Positions 1 through 10,100 of a stretch of DNA of 64,000 nt are shown piece by piece. The translations under genes were made by a program, and so were the position numbers. Origin of the DNA: Rapidithrix thailandica. GTDB taxonomy: Bacteria > Bacteroidota > Bacteroidia > Cytophagales > Flammeovirgaceae. The first letter of the stretch is position 1; the number at the start of each line of letters is the position of its first letter. The notes under the pieces are model-generated. The model saw only the letters and a program-made list of their open reading frames with translations. It searched no databases and was not told where the DNA came from. Location of the stretch: NCBI RefSeq assembly GCF_039710355.1, contig NZ_JBDKWZ010000006.1, positions 186,001 to 250,000 on the forward strand, read 5' to 3'.

Positions 1-974
1 TAACTGAGTTGCCCTTCTCCTTGCAAGTTCTTTTTCAACCAACTATACAAAATGCCCGTACCGTTGACACATAATAAAACACCGTTCCGGGCCGCTTCCG
101 GAGTATCCGATACATGCAAAAATGTATTTACTCTCGATTCGGGATCGGCAACCGGTTTTTCCGTGACGGCATAAATGACTCCGGAAGTTCCGGCAGTGGC
201 CGCCAATTCACCCGGTTGCAACACATTCAATGAAAATGCATTATTAGGCTGATCTCCCGCCCGGTAAACAATTGGCACCCCTGGTTTAATCCCCAAACTT
301 TCGGCTGCTTCAGCCGTCACCTTTCCCTGCCAACCCAAGGTAGGAACCCTTTCCGGAATCAGGCGTTCGTCAAGTTCCATCTTCTCCAATAACCTGTTAG
401 CCAATTGTTTTCCCCGAAAATCCCATAAAACACCTTCCGATAAACCGGAGGCTGTAGTGGTGATCTCTCCGGAAAGTTTCATGGCAATAAAGTCTCCCGG
501 TAGCATCATCTTATGTATTTGTTGATACAACACCGGTTCATGCTCTTTTACCCACTTGAGTTTGGAAGCCGTAAAATTTCCCGGAGAGTTTAACAAATGC
601 TGTTGGCACCATTCCACGCCTGTAGTTTGAAATGCCTGTTCTCCGGTTTGGATAGCCCGGCTATCACACCAGATAATGGCAGGTCGCAACACACGTTGTT
701 GTTTGTCTACCAATACCAATCCATGCATCTGATACGAAATCCCAATACCTGATACAGATGCAGGGTCATAATTATGGGTAAATAACTTCCGGCACCCTTT
801 TTTGACACAATCCCACCAGAGCTCGGGATCTTGCTCAGCCCAACCTGATTGAGGGCTGACAATTTCCATTTCTTCCTCCGGATAAATTACGGAAGCGATT
901 CTCTTGCCTGCTTCGCCATCGAATAAACTTAATTTTACCGAAGAGCTTCCAATATCAATTCCTAAAAACCACAT
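1..974 (-). CDS. xylB: Xylulokinase-like FGGY carbohydrate kinase, C-terminus cut by window edge
   Basis: Predicted cytoplasmic kinase that phosphorylates D-xylulose (or a related pentulose) with ATP, feeding the pentose phosphate pathway. The reading frame starts with ATG at 972-974 and stays open to the left edge (about 324 residues of an expected 490-500). The N-terminus has the FGGY phosphate-binding motif (FLGIDIGSSSVK), then YQMHGLVLVD and AIIWCDSRA, which are the usual xylulokinase landmarks, and a later GTSGVIYAV stretch. Its neighbour at 1762-2490 is a Nudix-fold regulator of the kind that controls xylose or arabinose genes in Bacteroidota. The family is clear. The exact sugar is inferred; gluconate or another pentulose remains possible. 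Confidence 0.88.
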   Translation of the reverse strand, partial: MWFLGIDIGSSSVKLSLFDGEAGKRIASVIYPEEEMEIVSPQSGWAEQDPELWWDCVKKGCRKLFTHNYDPASVSGIGISYQMHGLVLVDKQQRVLRPAIIWCDSRAIQTGEQAFQTTGVEWCQQHLLNSPGNFTASKLKWVKEHEPVLYQQIHKMMLPGDFIAMKLSGEITTTASGLSEGVLWDFRGKQLANRLLEKMELDERLIPERVPTLGWQGKVTAEAAESLGIKPGVPIVYRAGDQPNNAFSLNVLQPGELAATAGTSGVIYAVTEKPVADPESRVNTFLHVSDTPEAARNGVLLCVNGTGILYSWLKKNLQGEGQLS

Positions 975-1761
975 AGTTAAATACCAGTCCTTTTTTATTT
1001 ATAAAAGAAGCTTATTTGCTTGTTATCAATACTTTATAATCTCATACATTAACCCAATGCTGATTTTTCGCATTTTATAAAAGGCATATACACCAGTTAA
1101 GTAAGGCCCCTTCAGATAAGCGAAGGGACCTTCTCCAAGCATAGCGATTATTGTATTTTATCTTATCACACCTCTTTTTTTCAAAAAGTATGATAAGTTA
1201 AATAATCAGAATTCCGTGATCCGGCTGTCATCAACTTTACCCAGTTCTAAAAGACTTAAAAGTAAAGCTACGCAGCTTATAGTCATTTATACAACAAGTA
1301 TATATTTTTATTTCCAACTAATCAACTGGTTCCTATGAATTCTTGTGTAGGATTATTTTATTCAGGTAAAATTTCAGCATCATCAAAAGGTACATTCATT
1401 CCATAAGGATTTACGAAATGAATATCGGAATCAATATTTTGGAGTGTATGGAGCATAAGAAAGGAGAAAACTTCAAACCCGGTACTCTGCCTCTCAAAAA
1501 AGGATTGGTTTTTCGTTTAAAAATTTTCAAAGGGTGACTTTTATAGTAGACTCTGACACCCTCTTTAGAGACAGCTTGGATTGATAGCATTTAAAAACCA
1601 AGAAGCCACTCCTTATAACTAGGTATAAGTTAGCATAAATAATTGAATCCGTATAAGAATCCTTTCTAAAAAAATATCATCCGTGCTGATTTTTTGTAAA
1701 TTCATCAACAATCAAGATATTGCGGCAAATTTGAAGAAGGAATCAAAACCATAAAGGGATA
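975..1761. other. Divergent intergenic region between xylulokinase and regulator
   Basis: No intact gene fits here. It holds the frameshifted coding remnant at 1358-1590 (listed separately) and the two divergent leaders of the flanking genes. I found no clear TAnnTTTG promoter and no convincing operator palindrome for the Nudix regulator, although an operator is expected in such a divergent arrangement. Confidence 0.5.
1358..1590 (-). pseudogene. Frameshifted coding remnant of unknown family
   Basis: Two overlapping frames on the minus strand together read as one protein-like sequence. From ATG at 1588-1590 it reads MLSIQAVSKEGVRVYYK and on to about KIFKRK. The frame then has to switch near the A-rich run around 1509-1520 to continue NQSFFERQSTGFEVF and end with VPFDDAEILPE and a stop at 1358-1360. 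Each half alone is under 60 residues. The composition looks like real coding sequence with one indel, not random DNA. I do not recognise the family. It could be the 3' remnant of a longer gene, or a sequencing indel. Confidence 0.4.
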
Positions 1762-2490
1762 GTGGATAGTAAAACCAAAACAGGCCAAAATTTTATTTCT
1801 GAGACTCAATATCCGGACAAAATTATTGAAGCCCTCTCAATTGACTGTGTTATTTTTAGTTTTAAAAACAGCCATTTACAAATACTCCTTGTAAAACACG
1901 GAGAGGGAATTGGAAAAGGGAAATGGGCTTTGCCTGGAGGTTGGATCAAATACAATGAACATCTAGATAGTGCTGCATACCGTTTGTTGGAGCATTTGAC
2001 TGGTGTAAAAGACGTTTATCTGGAGCAATTACAAGCTTTTGGAAACACAGATCGCTATCCGGGTAAGCGCGTGATTACCATTGCCTTTTTTGCTTTGATT
2101 CAGTCCGAAAATTATGAATTGCACCCAGGGTTTACTGCTGCAGATGCCAAATGGTTTGATATTCAACAACTTCCCGACTTGCTCTACGATCACAACCGCA
2201 TCTTACGCTTTGGTTATGAATATTTAAAACTCAAAGTCAGGCACGAGCCCATCGGGTTTAACTTGCTTCCCGAAAAATTCACTTTACTCCAATTACAGGA
2301 ACTTTACGAAGCGATTTTAGAGGTAAAATTGGACAAGCCCAACTTCAGGCGAAAAATCATGAAAATGAATTTGATAATCGATTGTAAGGAAAAGCAACAA
2401 AATGTCTCTCACCGGGCGGCCAACCTTTACCGATTTGATGAAAGCGTTTATAACCGTTTGAAAAAAGAGGGGTTCAATTTTGAATTTTAA
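1762..2490 (+). CDS. Nudix-fold sugar-responsive transcriptional regulator (NrtR/AraR-like)
   Basis: A 242-residue two-domain protein: a Nudix fold at about residues 24-150 and a winged-helix region at about 160-242. In the Nudix box the catalytic glutamates are lost: the line reads GGWIKYNEHLDS followed by AAYRLLEHLTGV, so the RE-x-x-EE core has become RL-x-x-HL. That argues for a ligand-sensing domain, not a hydrolase. Bacteroidota members of this family repress or activate pentose genes (AraR, XylR), which fits the divergent xylulokinase next door. The start is GTG at 1762, preceded by AAAGGGAT; the frame has no ATG upstream before a stop at 1732-1734. The inducer (xylose, arabinose or a phosphorylated form) is inferred. 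Confidence 0.8.
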   Translation: MDSKTKTGQNFISETQYPDKIIEALSIDCVIFSFKNSHLQILLVKHGEGIGKGKWALPGGWIKYNEHLDSAAYRLLEHLTGVKDVYLEQLQAFGNTDRYPGKRVITIAFFALIQSENYELHPGFTAADAKWFDIQQLPDLLYDHNRILRFGYEYLKLKVRHEPIGFNLLPEKFTLLQLQELYEAILEVKLDKPNFRRKIMKMNLIIDCKEKQQNVSHRAANLYRFDESVYNRLKKEGFNFEF

Positions 2491-2641
2491 CCCTGCTCTT
2501 AAAGACAAATCATAGTGGCCCTATATAGAAAACTCGACATTCTGAGCCCTTGCAGTTGCTTATTCAAATGGAAAGCCGACTAGCAGACCCCATTTATTTG
2601 TCTCCTTTCCAAAGCACAAAAGGAAAATAGCACTATGAAAT

Positions 2642-2676
2642 ATTCCCCCAACGAAGAACGACTTCGCAGGGGGAAT
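2642..2676 (+). terminator. Strong hairpin between regulator and surE
   Basis: ATTCCCCC and GGGGGAAT pair around an inner CGAAG/CTTCG stem with loop AACGA. No long T run follows, so it is a weak or factor-assisted terminator, or a structured spacer, after the regulator gene. Confidence 0.45.
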
Positions 2677-2752
2677 TTACAACGTCAAAAAATAGGCTTT
2701 GCCATAAATTCGAACTAGCTTTGCTCTCGAATCAGTCTAATTATTTTTTTAT

Positions 2753-3526
2753 ATGGCTAACCAACCTTTAATACTCATTTCAAACGATGATGGGATCACA
2801 GCGAAAGGTATCCGGCACCTGGTAGAATGGATGCAGGAGCTAGGAGATGTGGTCGTTGTCGCCCCTGATAGCCCCCAGTCGGGAATGGGCCATGCCATTA
2901 CGATAAATGACCCGTTAAAATGCTACAAGTCTGATATCTTCCCAGGTGTTGAAGCTTACGAATGCTCCGGCACTCCGGCAGACTGTATCAAACTGGCTAA
3001 AAATTATATTTTGAACGGCCGGGTTCCCAACTTGGTGGTGAGTGGCATCAACCATGGAAGCAATGCTTCGGTAAGCGTATTGTACTCCGGAACCATGTCT
3101 GCCGCCATTGAAGCGGGAATTGAAGGGATGCCCGCCATAGGATTCTCCCTGTGTGATTATGACCGAGAGGCCGACTTCTCTCACACATATCAGTGGGTAA
3201 AAAATATTGCAATTCAAGCCTTGGAAAAAGGCATTCCGCAAGGCACCACTTTGAATGTCAACTTACCGGCACGGAACAAAGAAGAAATTAAAGGAGTAAA
3301 GACATGCCGGCAGGCAAAAGCCAAATGGCAGGAAAACTTTGATGAACGCGTTGATCCTTATGGTAGAAAATACCTCTGGCTGACCGGTGATTTTATTTAC
3401 CAAGACGAAGGAAGTGATACCGATATATGGGCAATCGAAAATAACTATATTTCGATTGTACCTGTAAAATACGATATGACGGCCCATCAAGCCATCTCTG
3501 AAATGAATGAGAAGTGGGAAATTTGA
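2753..3526 (+). CDS. surE: 5'/3'-nucleotidase SurE
   Basis: Divalent-metal nucleoside 5'- and 3'-monophosphate phosphatase of the stationary-phase survival family, cytoplasmic. The 257 residues match the usual family length. The N-terminal SNDDG metal-binding motif (about residues 10-14), the SGTPADC motif (about 73-79), SGINHGSN (about 98-105) and the SGTMSAA segment are all present, so the active site appears intact. A TAGCTTTG element at 2716-2723 resembles a Bacteroidota -7 box about 30 bp before the ATG; the best upstream TTTG (2698-2701) sits only 14 nt away, so the promoter is tentative. The gene precedes ahcY but is separated by 115 bp with its own inverted repeat. Confidence 0.95.
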   Translation: MANQPLILISNDDGITAKGIRHLVEWMQELGDVVVVAPDSPQSGMGHAITINDPLKCYKSDIFPGVEAYECSGTPADCIKLAKNYILNGRVPNLVVSGINHGSNASVSVLYSGTMSAAIEAGIEGMPAIGFSLCDYDREADFSHTYQWVKNIAIQALEKGIPQGTTLNVNLPARNKEEIKGVKTCRQAKAKWQENFDERVDPYGRKYLWLTGDFIYQDEGSDTDIWAIENNYISIVPVKYDMTAHQAISEMNEKWEI

Positions 3527-3580
3527 AATTAGCAGACGGAAGCATTATTTTTGCAAAAAATAATTTAAATAAAAATATTA

Positions 3581-3618
3581 CTTTACAGGATTTCTACCTA
3601 CTTTAATCTACTGTAAAG
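3581..3618 (+). promoter_or_regulatory. Inverted repeat in the ahcY leader
   Basis: CTTTACAG (3581-3588) and CTGTAAAG (3611-3618) form a perfect 8-bp inverted repeat with a 22-nt spacer, ending 23 bp before the ahcY start. It could be an operator or a 5' UTR stem. It does not resemble a known SAH or SAM riboswitch core to my reading. Confidence 0.3.
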
Positions 3619-3641
3619 AACTTATAAAATTTATATATCAA

Positions 3642-4952
3642 ATGGCTGAAGTAACTTATATTCCTTACAAAGTAAAAGATATAGCATTGGCGGATTGGGG
3701 CCGAAAAGAAATCCACTTGGCAGAAGCAGAAATGCCTGGCCTGATGTCTCTCCGCGAAGAGTACAAAAACGAAAAGCCCCTAAAAGGTGCACGGATTGCC
3801 GGTTGTTTGCACATGACCATTCAAACGGCTGTTTTGATTGAAACCCTAGTAGAACTAGGCGCTGAAGTCACTTGGTCTTCTTGTAATATTTTCTCTACGC
3901 AAGACCAAGCGGCTGCAGCAATTGCGGCAACAGGTGTTCCCGTATATGCATGGAAAGGGATGTCAGAAGAAGAATTCGAATGGTGCATTGAGCAAACGTT
4001 GTTCTTCGGAGAAGACAGAAAACCCCTGAATATGATCCTGGACGATGGAGGTGACTTAACCAATATGGTTTTGGATAAATATCCCGAATTGGTTAGCGGC
4101 ATCAAAGGACTTTCGGAAGAAACTACTACCGGTGTGCACCGTTTGTATGAGCGCATGACGAACGGAACCCTTCCTATCCCTGCCATCAACGTAAACGACT
4201 CTGTAACCAAATCAAAATTTGACAACAAATACGGTTGTAAAGAGTCTTGTGTGGATGCCATTCGCAGAGCTACGGATGTAATGTTGGCCGGAAAAGTAGC
4301 CGTTGTTGCCGGTTATGGCGATGTTGGAAAAGGATCTGCTGCCTCTTTAAGAGGAGCTGGGGCAAGAGTCATTGTTACTGAGATCGACCCTATTTGTGCT
4401 TTGCAAGCTGCCATGGATGGCTTTGAAGTGAAGAAGATGGTAAATGCTATCTCTAAAGCAGATATCGTGGTGACGGCTACCGGAAACAAAGACATTGTAA
4501 AAGCAGAGCATTTCAAGGCGATGAAAGACAAAACCATCGTTTGTAACATCGGTCACTTTGACAATGAAATCCAAGTAAGCTGGTTGGAAGAAAACTACGG
4601 TGATTCAAAATACACGGTAAAACCTCAAGTGGATGTCTATAATGTAGAGGGCAACGAAATCATCCTATTAGCTGAAGGTAGATTGGTGAATTTGGGTTGT
4701 GCCACAGGCCATCCTTCTTTTGTCATGTCAAACTCTTTCACCAACCAAACCTTGGCGCAACTTGAGTTGTGGAACCACAGTGACAAATACGAAAATAAGG
4801 TGTACACTCTGCCAAAACACCTGGACGAAAAAGTAGCAAAATTACACCTGGCAAAAATCGGTGTAGAGTTAGATGAACTGAGTGAAGAACAAGCTGCTTA
4901 TATTGGTGTAAAACCACAAGGCCCTTTCAAACCTGAATATTACCGTTATTAA
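3642..4952 (+). CDS. ahcY: Adenosylhomocysteinase
   Basis: NAD-dependent hydrolase that splits S-adenosylhomocysteine into adenosine and homocysteine, relieving product inhibition of methyltransferases. The 436 residues show the substrate half (GCLHMTIQTAVLIETL near the start, and the DDGGDLT stretch), the NAD-binding Rossmann motif GYGDVGKGSAASL (about residues 225-237), and the C-terminal KPEYYRY tail typical of the enzyme. The start ATG at 3642 gives the expected N-terminus. A perfect terminator hairpin follows at 4979, so this is probably a single-gene transcript. Confidence 0.97.
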   Translation: MAEVTYIPYKVKDIALADWGRKEIHLAEAEMPGLMSLREEYKNEKPLKGARIAGCLHMTIQTAVLIETLVELGAEVTWSSCNIFSTQDQAAAAIAATGVPVYAWKGMSEEEFEWCIEQTLFFGEDRKPLNMILDDGGDLTNMVLDKYPELVSGIKGLSEETTTGVHRLYERMTNGTLPIPAINVNDSVTKSKFDNKYGCKESCVDAIRRATDVMLAGKVAVVAGYGDVGKGSAASLRGAGARVIVTEIDPICALQAAMDGFEVKKMVNAISKADIVVTATGNKDIVKAEHFKAMKDKTIVCNIGHFDNEIQVSWLEENYGDSKYTVKPQVDVYNVEGNEIILLAEGRLVNLGCATGHPSFVMSNSFTNQTLAQLELWNHSDKYENKVYTLPKHLDEKVAKLHLAKIGVELDELSEEQAAYIGVKPQGPFKPEYYRY

Positions 4953-4978
4953 TGTACCTCGGTACCCATTATAAGATA

Positions 4979-5010
4979 AGCCCGGCTTTGTGAGAGCCGG
5001 GCTTTTATTT
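4979..5010 (+). terminator. Rho-independent terminator after ahcY
   Basis: AGCCCGGCT and AGCCGGGCT pair perfectly (9 bp, 7-nt loop), followed by TTTATTTTT. It separates ahcY from the convergent ABC ATPase gene. Confidence 0.9.
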
Positions 5011-5037
5011 TTCCCTTTCCAGAACTTCTGATGATAC

Positions 5038-6918
5038 TTATTTCTCTATTTTGACACTTGCCGGAAAACGCTTGTTCGCTTGTTGAAACGAGGTGGTTTG
5101 CCGAAAGCTTTTTTGTAAATTCCGTTCAAACAAGGTCTTTTTAACTTCCAGTAAATCGCCACTGGGAATGGATTGAATAAGCTTCCGGGTATAATCTGCT
5201 TGTGGATTGGTAAATAAAGGTTCGGTATAATTTTCTTCCACTACTTTGCCTTGATGCATGACAATCACCCGGTCTGCGATAAACTTAATCACTGACATAT
5301 CATGAGAAATAAATAAATACGTCAAATCATATTTGTTTTTCAATTCATTTAAGAGATTTAAAACTTGAGCTTGAACGGAAACATCCAAGGCCGATACCGA
5401 CTCATCACAAATAATGAATTTAGGCTGTACGGCCAATGTCCTGGCAATACTGATGCGTTGTCTCTGCCCCCCGGAAAACTCATGCGGAAAGCGGTAAAAA
5501 TAATCCGGGTTTAAATGCACTGCTTCCAATAGCTCCATAGCTTTGCCCCTTCTATCGTGCTCATTTTTGCCAATATTGTGCACTTTCATGGGTTCCATAA
5601 TCGCTTCACCGATTGGTATACGCGGGTTCAAACTGGAAATCGGATCTTGAAAAATGATCTGTAAATCTTTCCTGTATTTTCGCATGGCTCTGGACGACAA
5701 ACGCATTAAATCGATTCCCTGATACTTCACGTTTCCACTATGAGCTTGTACCAACCTTAAAATACTCTTGCCAAGCGTAGTTTTACCACAGCCCGATTCC
5801 CCTACTATCCCTAAGGTTTCATTGGGATATATTTTGAATGAGATATCGTCCACGGCTTTTAGCTGTTTTACTTTGTGCAAAAAACCTCTCTTTTTTTGAT
5901 ATACCGTAGTCAAATGGCAAACTTCCAAAAGGGGCTCTTGAGAGGAAAGGACTTGGGCTTTTATTGATTTCTCTTTAGAGGACTGTAAATTCGGCCTTAA
6001 TGACTCAAATACATGAGTGTATTTCACCACTTGACGCTGCCCATCTACTTGAAGAAAATCATTCAGAGTCGGTAGCTTTGACAAATTAAAGTCAAGCCTT
6101 GGCCGGCAAGCCAGAAGACCTTTGGTATAGGGATGCTTGGGCTTTGAAAACACATCCCAAACACTGCCCTTTTCCACGATTTCGCCCTGATAAGTCACGA
6201 TAATGCGTTCGGCAATATGAGCAGCTACGGCCAGGTCATGCGTGATAAATACGATAGAGGTACCTTGTTCCTGGCAAAGGTTTTGTAATAAAGCCAAAAT
6301 GCTTTTCTGAGTAGTCACATCCAAGGCTGTAGTGGGCTCGTCTGCCAGGATCAATTTCGGTTTGCATGCTACGGCCATCGCAATCATCACTCTTTGTTGT
6401 TGTCCTCCTGACAATTGGTGAGGATAGGCCGAGTACACCTGTGATGGGTGGGCAAGTTGTACTTTTCTGAATAACTCCAGCGTTCTTTTTCGTGCCTCGG
6501 TAGAGATTAATTGAAAATGCGTTTCAAACATTTCATTCACTTGTTTTCCACATGTAAGTACAGGGTTCAGAGCACTCGTAGGGTCTTGAAAGATCATGGA
6601 AATTTCCCCTCCCCGGATTTTTTTCATTTGAGAGTCGTTCAACGACAATAAATCCACTTCTCCAAAAGATGAAGACTGGTAATACAATTCGCCTTGAACC
6701 TTCGCAGCCTTTTGGTTAATCAATTGTAAAATTGACAAAGCAGTGAGTGTTTTTCCCGAACCTGATTCCCCTACAATCGCAATTGTTTCACTTTGACCTA
6801 ACTCTAAATTTATATTTTTTAAGGCGGGAGGACTGCTCTTTTCTGCGTGGAATTTAACCGAAAGGTTCTTTACTTTCAGCAGTTTACCAGGAGTGATTGT
6901 TTGATGTCTGATAGTCAT
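5038..6918 (-). CDS. Fused dual-ATPase subunit of a peptide/nickel-type ABC transporter
   Basis: A 626-residue cytoplasmic protein in which two OppD/OppF-type ATPases are joined, as in GsiA/YejF. The first domain has Walker A GESGSGKT (about residues 50-57), signature LSGGQQQR and Walker B LILADEPT. The second has GESGCGKT (about 370-377), FSGGQRQR and FIICDES, with serine-valine replacing the usual PT after DE, which is common in this half. It should energise import of oligopeptides or similar substrates. No permease or binding-protein gene is adjacent, which is usual in Bacteroidota, where this subunit is often encoded alone. The start ATG is at 6916-6918. Confidence 0.92.
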   Translation of the reverse strand: MTIRHQTITPGKLLKVKNLSVKFHAEKSSPPALKNINLELGQSETIAIVGESGSGKTLTALSILQLINQKAAKVQGELYYQSSSFGEVDLLSLNDSQMKKIRGGEISMIFQDPTSALNPVLTCGKQVNEMFETHFQLISTEARKRTLELFRKVQLAHPSQVYSAYPHQLSGGQQQRVMIAMAVACKPKLILADEPTTALDVTTQKSILALLQNLCQEQGTSIVFITHDLAVAAHIAERIIVTYQGEIVEKGSVWDVFSKPKHPYTKGLLACRPRLDFNLSKLPTLNDFLQVDGQRQVVKYTHVFESLRPNLQSSKEKSIKAQVLSSQEPLLEVCHLTTVYQKKRGFLHKVKQLKAVDDISFKIYPNETLGIVGESGCGKTTLGKSILRLVQAHSGNVKYQGIDLMRLSSRAMRKYRKDLQIIFQDPISSLNPRIPIGEAIMEPMKVHNIGKNEHDRRGKAMELLEAVHLNPDYFYRFPHEFSGGQRQRISIARTLAVQPKFIICDESVSALDVSVQAQVLNLLNELKNKYDLTYLFISHDMSVIKFIADRVIVMHQGKVVEENYTEPLFTNPQADYTRKLIQSIPSGDLLEVKKTLFERNLQKSFRQTTSFQQANKRFPASVKIEK

Positions 6919-7062
6919 AGAAATACAAAAAATACAATTACTGGTTCACTCTTTATAACTACCATATACCAGAAGAAGTATATCAAAAGAGTAGAATACG
7001 AGAAGGAACCTCCGGAAAGTTTTATTTATGCTGAGCGGTAAAGATTCGCCTTCTACGAAAAG

Positions 7063-7108
7063 GTTAGCCCCTATTCCCAACAACCTTCAGGCTGGAACAG
7101 AGGCTAAC
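7063..7108 (-). terminator. Hairpin downstream of the ThuA/dehydrogenase gene
   Basis: GTTAGCC (7063-7069) and GGCTAAC (7102-7108) pair across a 32-nt loop. On the minus strand the stem is followed by CTTTTC, a weak T tract, so it may be the terminator of the long minus-strand gene to its right. Confidence 0.4.
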
Positions 7109-7164
7109 TATCACATAACAAAAATTTTATTGAATCCCTATCAGAGGATGTTCCGAACACAAAA

Positions 7165-10100
7165 TCAATTTAACCGGGCTTGATGGGCTTGATGGAAGAA
7201 GATCCAATCTACCGTCACATACGCTTTCGGATTCTCCCCTTCATAGTCAAACGTAAAATATACATCGCATTTCCCTTTTACTTCCTTCAACTTCACTTCC
7301 AAATCTGACCAATCGGTTTCTTCTCCGGAAGTATAAGGAATGGCAACAGTACCTATCACTTCTCCATCCGGTTTATCTTTTCTAACTTTCACTACGTACC
7401 CCGGTCCATGCACACTTCCTGTACGTAAGGAAAGCCGGTCCACTCCTGTCAAATCAATATTTTTAAACATAAAATAGGAGTCCGAACGGATATTTTTCAG
7501 CAACATGTAATTGGTGCCTCCCGGCTTGCGTTTCGTCAGGTTTTTAAAACCGTCATACTCCTCTGCTTCTACCCTAGGTGAGCGAAACTCACTCTTATAC
7601 ACCGTTTTCAATGGGTCAATCATCGCCCCTCCTTGATCTTGATAACTGGCTGTAAAAATATACTTTCCATAGGTATTGGTTTTCACATGTTCGTCTAACA
7701 GCAAGGTTCCCTCAGTAGGCAGGCTTTGGTTTTCATCGGTTAAGGAGAATATATACTTCACAATTGCCTCCCCCATCTCCTCCGTAATTTGCGGATTAGC
7801 CGCCATCATTCTCTCTCCCCAGTTTCCACTACCTCCTGACTGTATTTTTTTGATCAATACAGGTATTTGCGTATCCATCCCCTTGTACCGCTTTGCCACC
7901 TCCATATAACTGGGGCCAATGGATGGCTCGTTAATGGCATGGCAAGAGATACAGGCATTTTCTTTGATCAATTTGGCTCCGTCTAGCGCTTGTGACTTTT
8001 GCTGGTGCCCTTGTTCGATCAAGGTCAGGTCATTACCGATTGCCAAATAGTCCAATGCAACCATTACTTGGTTCCGGTCCACAGTTCCGTCTTCTTTGTC
8101 CGTTACATTTACTTGATAATCCAATGCAGTTGTTCCCCAATAGAAAGTGCTGTTACCGACAAACTCTACGGCAATAGCAGGCGGTTCATTGCCTACCTTT
8201 ATTTCTATGCTTGCCTCAGAAACACCCTCTTGAGAGTCATATACTTTTACTTTGGCTTGATAAATACCCGGTTCTTCAAACACAAAATTAGGGTTTCCCT
8301 TTTCAGATTGCACCGTACCGGTTCCATCAAAGAACCACTCAAAACGCAAGGCGTCATTTTCATCAAAATCAAAACTATTTTCCGCGCTGAAATTCACCGA
8401 AAATGGAGCCGCTCCCACAACTTTGTCTGCCTGAATTTTGGCAACCGGATTGCGATTTCCTTCTGCATAATCAATATGAGACAATACGGCATCAGGGTTG
8501 GCCGAAAACCAGTTTTTCCCGTATTCCAACATATACAAAGTCCCGTCTTTTGCCAACACCACATCCACGATATTTTGAAATTTAAAGGATTCTAAAAAGG
8601 GTTCTTGTTTTAAATAATTGCCCTTCTCATCCAATGTAACTGCATGAATCCAGTTGCGCATCCAATCGTAAACAAATACTTTTTGGTCATAATACCTTGG
8701 CAGCCTTCTTTTGGAGCCTACAAAATCGCCATAGTAATAAGTAGGTCCGGCCATGGCATTTCGTCCTCCCGCTTTCATATGTGGGAACTGGTCTGTTTTG
8801 GCATAAGGATACCAAATAAAGGCAGGATGAGCCGGTGGCAGTATTTGTGCACCGGTATTGTTGGGAGAGGTATTTTCAGGACGATCGGAGTCGAAAAGAG
8901 GGCCTAACTCCCCGGTTACATAATTCATTTTCCGGTAGGTTTGATTATCTCCCACAAAATAAGGCCAACCGAAATTCCCCGGGCCTCTCGCCTGATTTAC
9001 TTCATCATAGCCTCTTGTACCCCTTTGTTCGTCATCATTGGCAGCATCAGGGCCTACATCTCCCCAATACAACCAGCCCCGTTTCATATCGATAGCCATA
9101 CGGTAAGGGTTACGGCAGCCCATTACATAAATCTCCGGCCTGCCTTCCGAACCGTCCTTCGCAAATAAATTCCCATCGGGAATGGCATAACTTCCATTCT
9201 TCAAAGGATTTATTCTCAATACCTTACCCCTAAGATCATGGGTATTTCCGGAAGTTCGTTGAGCATCATACGGGGTTCTGCCGGGCCGCTCGTCCATAGG
9301 ACCAAAACCTTGCGTATCGAACTGCATTCCTTTAGTATTAAAAGGGCTGGTATTATCCCCCACAGCAATAAACAAATTTCCATCCGGGCCAAACTCCAAG
9401 GACCCGGCCGAATGGCAACATTCATCTCTTTGAACGGGAATTTCCAACAGCACTTTTTCCGAAGCTAAAATCAAACTGTCACCTGAAAGTAAAAAGCGGG
9501 ATACATGCTGTTTAGGCACATCTCCAACAGGCGAATAAAACAAATACAGCCAACCGTTAAAATCAAACTTCGGGTCAATAGCAAGCCCTAACAAACCATC
9601 TTCGTATTTAGTGTGTACATCGAGCTGGGCCAATGTTTTCAACTGCTCCGTAGCCGGATCAAACAACTTCACAGCTCCTTTTCTTTCCACAAACAGGATT
9701 TTGCCATTTGGCAACACCTCCAGTTCCATGGGTTCGTCCAGGTGATCCGCTAAAATATTTTTGACAAAGCGATTTTCAGGAGGTACCCTTAAGGAGGTCG
9801 CTTTTGCGTAATCCAAGCGGTTATCGCCTATGGCATAACGAATGCCATTGCGTAAAAGCTTTAAGAACTCCGGCTCGGAAAAGGTCTCATCCGTATGGCC
9901 AAAGTTGGTATAAAAAGCCCTTCCTCCATCAAATTCATGGCACCAGGTGATCGGGTGAAAATCGCCATGCTTGCCTCCACCATAGGATTTTTCATCCACG
10001 GTCAACAAGACATCCACCTCTTCATTAAAATTTTTAAAATCGTAAAATTCGTCTCTCTTTTCCCAAGAATCCGGCAGGTCTTTGGTAATAGGGTGGTGCT

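Noticed and set aside
3527..3641. A SAM or SAH riboswitch before ahcY
   Set aside because: The leader is short and AT-rich and has only one simple inverted repeat; no riboswitch core was seen.
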